Below, piece after piece: positions 23,868 through 35,800 of a stretch of DNA of 64,000 bases. Below the pieces are notes generated by a model. It saw nothing but the letters and a program-made list of their open reading frames with translations. It did not search any database and was not told where the DNA came from. The position numbers were made by a program, and so were the translations under genes. Numbering within the stretch: the first letter of the stretch is position 1; each line of letters begins with the position of its first letter. Source of the stretch: Hymenolepis diminuta (Eukaryota > Platyhelminthes > Cestoda > Cyclophyllidea > Hymenolepididae); the NCBI GenBank assembly GCA_900708905.1, contig CAADRB010000053.1, forward strand, positions 124,001-188,000, given 5' to 3'.

Positions 23868-26800
23868 ATGACGGATATCTTAAATCCACACGGTGGTGAA
23901 TTTCTTGATGGCTTAGGTTTGTCCCTTATCATATAAAATATTTCCTTAGATTTAAATGACCCCAATTATATAAGAGATCTTCTAAGGCCGGCAGCCATCA
24001 AGGAAGATGTAAAGTTAATGGAGCAAAGGCGTCGAGTTTCACTCATCCTCCATTCTGCAGCTTTTCGAAAAGAGTTGGAAAAAATTGTTGCATCTCAAAT
24101 GCGCGATGGTGTTTTAAGCCCTAATGTCATGGCCCTTAAATACCTTGTGGATGTTCTTACTCCTCATGCCAAACTTGGTTCCTCTGCATTTGCAAAAGGT
24201 TTGATTTTCCATTTCACATTTTAAATTTTAATTAATATTTTTGATATAAGATTTTGACTTTTTGTCTTTTATAGGTGCAACCGTGCCAGTAATTCCAATC
24301 AATGATCTTCGCCCTGAAAACACCATTTATTCGAGGCCAGAGAAAGTAATCCGTTGCAAAGTTGCATCCACGTATCGATTAGTTGATATTTTCGGTTGGT
24401 CATCGGGATCCAAAAGTCACATTTCTGTAAGATTGTGCATCATTTTTGTAACATTTCTTGCTTTGTTGGTTAATCGACTTTGCTACTGAATCTAGGCCAA
24501 GGTTTTCAAAGACGGTGATTCGTATCTCTTCAATCCTCAAGGACTTCTATTCAACGAAATCACTGCTTCATCTCTTCTCAAAGTGGACATAAAGGGAACT
24601 ATTATTGATGGTGGATCAAACGGTTTGGGAATTGATAAGCAGGGATGGATGTTACATGCTGCTGTTCACGAAGCTCTGCCAGTAATCAGATGTGTCATTC
24701 AGTTGAATACTCCACCTACAATTGCAGTAAGTTGAATTTTCGTTTTAGCGTTTTGTTTTATGTCTTGTGCGTCTTGTATCATTCATCTGAAATTCACTGT
24801 TCAAACAGCTTACGTATTTGGAAGTTGAACTAAGCATGGAGGTTTTAAGTTTGATAATCTCGATCATTGTTTATTCAGTTGAGATTTTAACATTTATTTT
24901 CTTTCAGTATTTGAGATGCTGTGGATTAGTTGCATTTTCCTCTTGTTTTTACGCCGATATTGTTAGGTTTATTTGTAACAGTTTTCTATTTGATTTCGTT
25001 GTACTTATAGTTCAATTGCTCACTGCCAATATCCACTGTAGTGCTCTGTTGACTTAATTTATTGTTGAATAAACCACAGGCACTCACGGCAGCTGCACCA
25101 TTGCTCAGTAGTTGTTACTTTGTTATCTGTTGACTGATTAGTTAAATATTTTTTAATTATTTTATTCATATTGAAATTTATATCAGGGATTTTTACAGCT
25201 CTGATACTGTTCAGTTTTAGCAATAAATATGTATCCATTCCTTAGCAAAGGCTATAAATGATTAGTCTAATCACTGAATCGGTTTCGAACCCTTCGGTAT
25301 TTGAACTGTTAAACAAGCTCCCGGTAGCACTGTTGTATATCATGTTATAAAGGTTTGTGATAGTTAGCACATTCATCTGTTAAGTAAAAAGTCCAGTTCG
25401 ATGCACACCTAGTGAGTGTGTTGAGTGACATCAATAGAGAATAAATAGTTGAGCAAAAAGAGATGGAACGAATGTTGGGTGTTTGCAGGGTTATCAATGT
25501 TCGTGACAAAGGTAGGAAAATGGGAAGGTGCTTGCGTGCGTAGTCACGGTACAAGATTAGAACATTCTACTGCTTCTAAGATGTCCCAGTACTTAACTAC
25601 TATCCGTGAAACCTGTGGTGTTTACTCATCCAACCACCCATACCTTTAAATTACCAGCCTCATTGTACTCCAAAGTCAAACAACCGAGGAACGCCTAAAT
25701 ATGTTTATTCGAGTCTTGTGGATCTGTTCTACATAGCTTTAACAAACAATTTATTAAAATATATAGGAGATTCTAGGACATATTCGGTGTTCTAGATTTA
25801 AGGCAAGATACAAAGTTCTTATATTTTCGAGATTAACATGTTAAGTTGAATGAGCACTGATTGATTCTTCTCAATAAGATGGGTGGCAGAATGCAAAATT
25901 CTTGATCGGAGGTTCCAAGTGTTGCTTCTCTACCTAGGATGAGTGTTGGTAAGCACTTCTATTCAATCAATTTGTGAATTCTTGGCACTCTAATAAGCTG
26001 CAGTGTATGGTTGATATAGGTTGGGTTTCCGTATATATGGATGAAAATGTGTTGTATTTATTTCATACATTACAACTACTAACTTTATAAATAGTGCATA
26101 TTTACCTTATCAGGAATGTATGAAATTCTATGCACTGTAGTTAATAGCGATCTATTTAATCCGCAGAACTCTGCCTGACATAATTGTTCATCATTAACGG
26201 TAGTTGGTCTAAAATGATTGGGTGAGGGCGTGCAGTTGTGTATATTAAGAATGCATTTCACAAGCCCGTACACTGCTCGCTTATTGTGACTGTGCGTTCG
26301 TTGCATTGCCTCCACGCGGCTGTTTGTTCACTTGGCAGCCAATTCATTTGTTTACAAGTCATTTACAACTGCTATTTTTTTTCACGAGAAATATCAAATA
26401 GTTCTCGCTTTCTCTTTTGGAGGGTGAAGTCCAACATTACCCCAAGGTAGAGAGCAGTTTTTATAGTTTCTAGTTTAGAAATCAATCAATAAAAATCAAT
26501 TCAAGTATGAGTTTGTTTTCCAAGTAGGACAGTAGGTCATTTCAATGAGGATTAAACTGTTTTCCCTGTCCATAATCTTTGGTCTAAAGTTCTGTATTTA
26601 ACTTGTTCTGTTTGACCTACCTAATATATCAAATAGCTGCAATTTCATCTCAAGATTTTATAAATTCTTAGGCCCACAATTTATGTTTTTTTGTGGGGTA
26701 AATTGTCAGTTGATTAGTCTTGATGGTTACTTCAATCACTATTATTTAAATCCTAAACTCGTATTGGAAGAGCATTAACCAATTTTCATTTTTAGCAAAA

Positions 26801-29800
26801 TAGGGACCTGCTGAGTCCGTTTCGTTCTATTAACTCACATTCTGCCATTATTTTGTTGGTCGGTATTAATTGTGTCTAGTTATCTTTTCCAAACAAAAAT
26901 GACACTAGTTAAGACTTGAAAAATTACGATGACTATTATTGACACACCTATTTAGGAGAAATTTGTCTAACAACGTTTCCTTGAATAGGAGAGAATGTAA
27001 TTATTCTCTTCCTCTTGGCTATGACTTTTCTAGTTTTATAAGCAAATCGAAGAAATCCGTTTATCAACATTAACCAACTAATCATTTCAGCCACTTGATG
27101 CATATTGATGTGTTGAATCCTAAGGCGTTAGGAAAGCTCTTTACATTGAAATAATATTGACTAGTAATAATTTTGATGTTAGAGACGTAGTCTAGATAAA
27201 GAAACTTTAAAGAAAACTTCATAGGTAAAGTATCATAGAATGATAGGGTATAAATGTCTGTAAGTGTGAATGGTGGACCAAGAAGCTTTAAAGAGAACAA
27301 GGGTGTGAGGAGACAACCGTCTTGTCATAATGTCCACTACCCACCCTCGCAGCATGGGATTTTAGCTTGTGTGTTCCCGTACTGGAGTGTCGAGGTCGCT
27401 ATTTTAGCCTACTTCAAATTCCTCAATAGCAGCATATTTGATGGCTTACATTAATCTAATATTTCGCGAGGAATATTTCATCTAGCATTCACATTCTTCT
27501 ACCTCCTTTTTGAGCTTTATTAATTATTAGAGTATTTCTTCAAAACGCTAACTAGTAAACACTTCCTCCCTCATAGATCTCGTGCATGAAATCCGGCCTT
27601 CCACCAATCAGCCAGGAAGCAATGATGCTGGGTGGCGCTGCCACATATGATCCTTCCAGTATCGATCAACACTTGCAGGGGGAGGAACGCAACGCCGCGG
27701 AAACTGCTGCTATTGCTGAATGCCTAAGAAGCACAGCCGGGGGAGACCCACGCATTCTGATCATTCGAAAGTATGGAATATTGGCTATGGGAAAGTCTGT
27801 TGAGGAAGCCTGGATGGCCGCTTATCTCGCGGTCTCAGCCTGTGAAGCTCAGGTGTGTTTGCAGGTTCAATTTTTCATTTTATGTAAAACTTTATTGACA
27901 GAGCTGGCAGCCATTAATCTATTTGGAATATTTTATATTTTGCTTGTTGATGTGACAAAATGTAGGAATTAACAAATAGTAATTCCAAAAGTGATGCAGA
28001 AAGAGTTGTGTAGACCAAAATGTATTGAGTAAATCACGATGAGGATTCGAGGGAGTGAGAGAAGAGGTAGAGAGGAGATGAGAGGGCAGCGTATGAGATG
28101 GCCGACAAGCGTGCGTATGTAAGCGGAAATACAAAGACATTTTATGAGTCACTTGCACAAACGCGCATGAGAGTGTAGATGTGCTTTTAAACGAAACGGG
28201 ATAGTTTGAGAAAAAAGTAGTATTGATAAACTCATCTAGACATGGCAGATGCAAGTTTGAGTGATAGAGACTTAAAGGCGAAAAATCAACGTTTTTTCAT
28301 AAATAATGCGATTAAAGAGTGATTTTGGAAATGCATAGTGTCAAGCTCTTTGATCTAGAATTTGTGTCTGAAATTTCGGATTTATTCCAGAACTCAGCTG
28401 AACTTGGCATATTTATAATGCTTGAGAGAGTGGAATCTGTTTGATTTTTTCCATCTATCAAAGGCCGGTCACACTAAACGTTTCTTTTAATACTTTTATC
28501 ATCTTTATATCTTTCATGATTTCGTGTATTGGTACATTGTGGGTGTTTTAGTATTGGATAACTAGCTGCCTGAGGATATGGTCTTTTGTTTATGCATCCT
28601 GACAGAAATTCCCAAAAGGGATCTCTTAGCTTTTGTATTCCATGTTTTTTTAGGACATATTTCTAAGATCAACCTTTACCACTATTCAAGAGAGCTTTGA
28701 ACAGGTAGGTGTCAAATACCATCAGACATCATGATAAGAGATTGGTTTCTCAATAATGCCAATTAACCAGGTTTTCACCTTAAATGATAGTCATGGGCTC
28801 TTTAAGAGCGGTCAGAGTTCAGGCAGGTTCACTGTTTACAAAGCTAGTGCACATTGTACCATTTGAATTTGTTGATATATGGTTCTTCAGTCTGGAATTT
28901 GGGCCTGTGAAATTTCGAGGCTCATCCCTTAACCCAGCCAAATTTGGAGCATTTTATATATTTTCCTACTAATTTTAAAAGTTGAATAAGATCAACCATC
29001 AGATTTGTCTTTGCTCTGAAATTAGTTGCTTGTGAAGGTGAAGTGTATTTGCTTGGTTTTATTCGTTGCACAAAAACTTTTACATATTATCAGTTGCTTT
29101 TTACTCCCTTTCTCATTAAATTTTTTAATGGTAAAAGGTATTTTTTAGTGCTAGAGAACTATTCAAAATTGAAGCTTACTTCTGTTACTTGTTCACAGAA
29201 TTTTCAAAAGCTCTGCTCTGCAAAAGCCCACTTGTAATCAAGATTGCTTTCGGTCTGCCATTATCAGACATACTTTGATACCTCCACTAAAGGCTATAAC
29301 AAAGAATTTCTGGGCTCTTTAAGCGGGTCATGGTCTCACTAACAACTGTTTGAACTCATAGACATTATGAACACATAATTGTATTTTGTCTCATAAAGAT
29401 TAATTTGAAAGTAGGTAAATGAAGTGGTCTACATTTGGATACTCCTGTTTTCTTAGTAACTAACTTTATGTTTCGGTTTCTCCGCATCAATTCAGGCACC
29501 TTTAGGACATGTATAAGTCCGCAACAGTAGAGCAATTGATCATAGTGGACTTGTATAGATGTATACTCCATTTTCCGGTTCTGAGCTCTAGCAATGATCA
29601 GAGCTAAGTTTGTTTGATTTTACAGCTATAATTCGCATAGTGTAATACCATGTTGATGAGTAAAGATGTCTTCTCATTTGCATCTTCCAGGTCTTGTATG
29701 CATAGCACCCAATACCTTGAACTGATTTTGTTGGCTCTAGTATTAAACTTGAATCTTATTACCTATAAGATTAGCCGTCCACGAGCTTTTAAAGCAGTTT

Positions 29801-32800
29801 CAAACCTATTCCTATCAGTTTTACTTGTACTGTTTTCTCCTCAGCTCCGACTGGCCTGTGTTGGCAGTGACGAGCTGGTGATGCCTACAGCAGGCGAAAT
29901 CGGTAACAATCATCAAGCCATGATGAATGCAACTACGGGGGGTCAAGGCTCCACCACTGATCGCAACTGGCGCCCCGGAGAACTCGAATTCGAGGCGATG
30001 ATGCGTCGCTTGGATGCCGCCGGCTATCACACAGGTCATTTCTACCGTGTAGGTCAGGTTCAACCCAACATTTCTTCTCGTACTCACTGCATTCCCGAAG
30101 ACAGTCTGGATGGTTCACGAGTGGCTCACGCTAGGCGTGCCGCTAGTCTAGGTCGTAGTTTTAGGGCAGATGTTGAAGTCCCACCGGCTGCAAGCTCATT
30201 CGCCGCCAACTACTACAAAGATGATGCTACGAGAATCAAAGAGGCGGCCTCCTATAGAGCCAAGACCCTCTCACTGCAACGCAGCCACTTTTCCAACACA
30301 CCGAATGCCTATAAGAAGGAAGAGATTGAAGAGGTGGGAACTTCGAATCCCAAGAAGATCACTCATTGGATTGAGGGGGCGACAAAGACAACTGGTGGTA
30401 CCCTGTTGGCTAGTGAAGACCCGAATCAGTTTGCACCTCAAGGAACTGATCCAAGGGAATTGAAAGATAATTTGAAGAAGGTTAGTTTGGCATTTAAGAG
30501 AACTTTTTATTTAAGAATTTTAATGTTAAAGGAAGTGCACGTTACATTGGTCGAGCGGGTGAGGCATAGATCTTGGGCATTACTCTTGAAAGGTGAATTT
30601 GTACTATGGTGTGGGGTGGGATGTTCATCACTCCGTTTGGATTTGGCGGTATTTTTTTGACATTTTCAGGGTTCTGTTAAGGTTGGTCACCAACTCTTTA
30701 TAGTTAGTATATTAGTCAAAGCTTGAAAGGTGATTTGGATGGTATTGTGATAGATGATGTCTTATAAGTGATAACTCTCCGGGGCCTATGATATGTTAGT
30801 TTTTACAAAGCTGACCTCTTGAAATAAAATTACTAGATTTTGGAAATCTGTTAGACATCACCAATAATTCTAGGTGAACAGTTTATTTCAATTAGCTAAT
30901 TGATAAAACGAAAAAAATCATAGCCTAAATAGCACTCAAGTATACAGTTTTTCAATTCCGCAGCTAACCCATGAAAGTTGAAAGCAAAACCGGCACAGAT
31001 AGTTCTCAAGCTACTAGCAATCTTCACCAATGAGATTAGAGATATGGCCTTAGTAAGATCGGTCCCTGTGTTCTCAGCCCTTTATATAGTTTTATTGCAT
31101 TTACTATTTATCTTTAATCAGGACTTGGTAGAACTCTTCGTCTCTGATCACCTCCATAATCCACCATCGACTCTTGCCATTCTTTGTAAAACATTGGGTG
31201 TGGATGAATTCCTAGAACCATAGCAGTCACTATGAATAGTGGCAGTAGGTAATGGAAATGCTATCTCATGCCTCATAAGATGTCATGTCAACAAATTCGT
31301 CCTCGTCCTCTAATGCATCGGATTTTTATTTCTATCTATTCCTGCCTCGAATTTCTATCTTGGGTTCGATTTTCGACATGTCATTTGATCAGTCTATTAA
31401 CAGAATAGATGCACTCTGGAAAGCTTAGGTGAGAAAAATCGTGCTGATAGATACGGTGTCACCATTATTTGTATGTGTAGATTTATTAGTGATGCTTCTT
31501 TGTGTGATTGCAATATGCCAGAGTTTTGTGTTGTGTGTGACCCTTGTTCTGTCGACGTGGTTTTATCTGTTAGCCTGAGTCCAGCTCTGTTTTGTATTTG
31601 AATTTGAATTTAACACGTTGATATTATTTTAGTTGTTTTTTGCGTATGTATGGAGGGATGAGGACATAGAATATTAATTATAACTTCGAAAGTTTGTTGT
31701 ATGAGCCACGTATAACTGAAAGCCTCACTGTTCTTATCCAAGAAGGTAGCTTTTGTTTGTAATAGTTCATCGATAAAGAAAGGGAATGAGGTTACTTTTT
31801 CTAATCATCTTTAGTTCCAAAATTCCTTTCATTTTTTAAGGAAGCTATATGACTAACGCGATATGTTGGTTTCCATAGACAAAAAGTGTAAAATTGGTTT
31901 AAATTATTTTCTGCTGTGGCGCATTCTTCACCCTGCTCGTCTGTCATGTCAGAGGTTCGATTCTCGTTGCAATGACCAACCGCACTGGTTAAGTTCTGTT
32001 AATATAGGTAGCAGGATTCGAGTCTCACTAGGATGACTTCATGATGCCTGAGATTTCATGGGAAGCCTATGCTATCTATCCTCAACTAATAAATATCACA
32101 CCATCTTGTATTATATTATAAAGTTACTATTTTTAATTCTCAGAACGTAATTGAAATTGTGTAACAGTTCAAAAAATGCTTAAATGAAGGAGATTGAAAA
32201 GATGTTGACAGTAAACCCAAGGTATCAAAGCCTTTTACATTATTTTAATTTTCTGATTAGTGTCCTACATTATTTACATGATAGCTAATTCACCGCTTAA
32301 TGTTCCCAAATTCAGATTTTATGGTTTGTCCTCTGGGTTTTCGAGCTCATTCTTGTTCGCAATGTCCAGTGTTTATTGACCGGTTGATTAACTAGGATGA
32401 TCGGTTCTACCACTTCAATTCTTTTTTTTTCTTTCAAGGGCCAAGAAAGCAGAATGGATTAAAGCATTCTGCGTATCTTGTTGTTTAACTGACTAATATT
32501 GTTGTACCTTTATCATTCGGTTAAGTGGCACTGTAATGCAACAGTCCCGTACAGTTATACCATCGGAATACAATGTTTCATTCCTATTCTAAGTGGTACA
32601 TTGCTTTGATGGAGATCTGAATTTGAAATTCAAACCGTCGTCTATAACGTAATCATTCCATTATATATACACTTATTTTAATTTTTCCTTCTTCTCCTGC
32701 CAAAATAGGTTCGAGACAAGTACTACAAAGATATCCGTACCGCCGGTCCCAAATCGAAGATTCTCGAAGGTCTTGGCTTGGACGATGACAATGAAATTAT

Positions 32801-35800
32801 TTCTGACGCTCGTGATGGCACAATTTCTCCTGCTCGTGTTGTCAGTCCTCGTGGAACTCTCTTACGACTCGATCCTGCCAACCCGCCTACCCTAGAACCT
32901 GGACATGTTGTCGTTGTGGGTGCCGTCAGCAAAGGTTTGTTTCCGCCGGAATCTCTCATTTAATCTGCTTTTTGATAGTCAGTTGCTCGGTTCCCTACCC
33001 TTTGCATGCTTAGTAATTTATCTGATGGGTCTTGACAAAGTAAGAGAAACAAGAATCGGATAATTGGCGTTCTTTTAAAACTTTCTCACGTGCCTGTTAA
33101 ATTTTCCTTAATGTGGATAGTTCAGTGGAATTTTCAGATTTTAGGTTGAAATGATGAATGATCCTTAAGAAATGGTATTTTTCTCCAGGACTTTCAATTA
33201 GGAACTCTTTTTCCGGTAGAGTTCTATTATAACTACTTAGACTTGTTAAAATTGGCATTGAATGTGAGAAATTATTCGTTAAATTTCATAATAAAATAAA
33301 CAATTTTACATGCTTTTGTCATTGTTATTTATGATTAGATATTACATATTCTTTGAAGTAACTAAATTGCGTTGTCGTGAAACTGCAGCAATTCCAGCAG
33401 AAGTCCTGGGATTTGTGTGCTATACCACAATCTCTCCTGTATCTCTTGATTTCTTTTATGTCCCAACCGAATTCATTTATATACTTGTATGTTGGGTATT
33501 TCTAAATCATTTGTTTTTTTTTCGCGGCAAGTTTTAATTCTGGAGTAGCGTCTGAAGACATGAAAGAGCAAGATAGTCAGGTGAGGATTGAAACGAGGGT
33601 CAAATAGAAATGAAGTAAGGGTGCTTTACAACATTTAAATTCTGGGAACGCTTTCTCATAAGGGCTATGATTCATTTTGTAATACCCTAATGATCCAAAA
33701 CTGAATTTTTATTATTTGATTGCCGGGTTTCTGGTTGAGTTCGTATTCATGATATTTTGATCTTGTTGACAATTGTTTTCATAAAATGGCTTGATTTTTA
33801 CTACTCTCAGTATTGGGCAGATGGACGAGGCTGGCAAGCCATAGCAGAATTCACTGAATGTGATCCTCAAAATTATTCTAATTTAATATATTTTACTAAT
33901 AGTATTAAAGATTGGCTATTAGCTGGGAATATTGAAATATGTTTTTCCTCCTCTTAACCTTCTAAAATCACTTCTCTCCTTTTCGCTCTGGAGAATAAGT
34001 TAGTTAAATAAATGGATTTAGTAAGAGTGGGTTGGAATAAAGGACGTGCAAATGAGTAGTATTTGTGGTATTCCAAATATAAATCCGTATGTATCGCATT
34101 AATTGCAAGTTTCTTCCATTAGCAGAACAAATTTTATATTTTTAAATATGAGTTCACATTTGTATTTTCCGGTTAGTGTACTTTTGAGATTTTCGTATAG
34201 TGTTTTATGGGGTCACTTCAAGGTCAAGGTAATATAGTTAATATTTGAAGTTCGTTGTTTGTCGTTGAAATTGCATTCACATTAGACGTTTGTAAACAGT
34301 AATCAGGGTCAATGTTTAAGGCAGTCTTTGAGTGAGTTTTGGGTTTGCTGAAGCATTCCTGGTGTCATTTTATAAGGAAATAAAACTATCATATAAGATA
34401 TATATATACATATAACTGAATGGATACGAGGAGTTCGAGACTTGGTGGGGTGCATCCTTTGATTGAGAGAATGATCTGTGGTTGACGTTTAAAAACGGGC
34501 TCTAAAGTTTACCGTAGAAAAGGTGTTTATAAGGGTAATTATATTTTTCAAGCTTCTTCGAATCAGACGTTGATCAGCATTGATCATTGTGAATGTTCAT
34601 TTCTGCTATTGTACATTATTGTGTAGTGCATGTACACTAGGTAGGCTTTGGCTAATATGCCATTGTATGACAGTTAACTCAACTAGTGTCCTTTTCAATA
34701 GCACAAACTCAGCTGAAGCACAAACAAGGTAGGGATAGTGACAGAATGTTGTATTAGGGAAGAACAGAGAGGAGACAGCAATCCTGAAACTGATAAGCCA
34801 AAATCGGGATTCCGTTTGGGGAAGGAACTCACAACTCGGATGTTGGATGAACTGCGTAAAGGCCAATGGAATGTGTCATACACATAACTGTGTGAAGAGG
34901 ACAATTAAGTGGACAAAATGCGATAAACAAATAATGTGAAACGCGAAATGTGGTAAAGAATTGAATCATTAATAATTTGTTTCACTAGCTATTATGAAAA
35001 TACTCAGTTAACTTTTACAGAATTATCAATGCCTTGTTTCATAATGAGCACTGTCAAAAATTGACCGTTTGGCATTCCCAGTAATTGAATTCTTTTAATC
35101 CAGTGGATTTGGTGCTCCTAAATCATAATCAGGATCAAGTTAATTCTGGAGAGGGATAACTGCTTATGGTTAGCATAAGTAATTGAGCCTAGGGTAAGTC
35201 TGTTCTTCGTGTTTGTAATCAGTTGACAGCATGCCTGCTAAGTTGTCCTCATTGGTTTTGAAAGGTAGAACTCGCTTCTGAAACAATATTTATGGTCCCG
35301 TGGCGTGATGTTTGTGTGAATAGTGTAAATAAATGATAAGCTTGGTGCCTCTCACTTGATCGGACTTTATAATATTTGATATTCCATATCTAATTTACCA
35401 TTTTAAATTCGCCCTAATGTCATTTAGCAGAAACTAATACCATCATTCAGAATGCGTCTTCGTTTAACAAATAAGTTCATATTCTTTGTCGAATTTCGAA
35501 AACTTTTTAATTCTCTTTTAAGAAATTTTTTAGTTTAGTGCACTTGATGACATATAGGTCTTTAAATGTGTTAGATTGTTTCTAGATATCGGAGAAGGAA
35601 TTCTTGACGGATTTACCTTCCCCTTATTTTCCATCATTTCAATGTGAAATGGGTCTACCAATGTGGTCTTTGCTTTTGATACTCTGTTATTGGCGGAATG
35701 AAGGATACTGAAAATACAATATTTATGTCCATTTCGGTTTGTTTATCTGATAAAATTCATTGTTAGAACTATTTTTTTTGTGTGATAACCAGGTTCGCTT

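Noticed and set aside
29650..29844. N-terminal 65 codons of the long plus-strand frame ending at 30660
   Set aside because: They lie upstream of a good acceptor (CTCCTCAG at 29837-29844) and are intron 5 sequence of adducin; the coding part begins at 29845.
31940..31965. Possible tRNA gene (GGTTCGATTC B box)
   Set aside because: No cloverleaf acceptor and anticodon stems could be paired; the block is repeated as a diverged family, so SINE-like repeat is the better reading.
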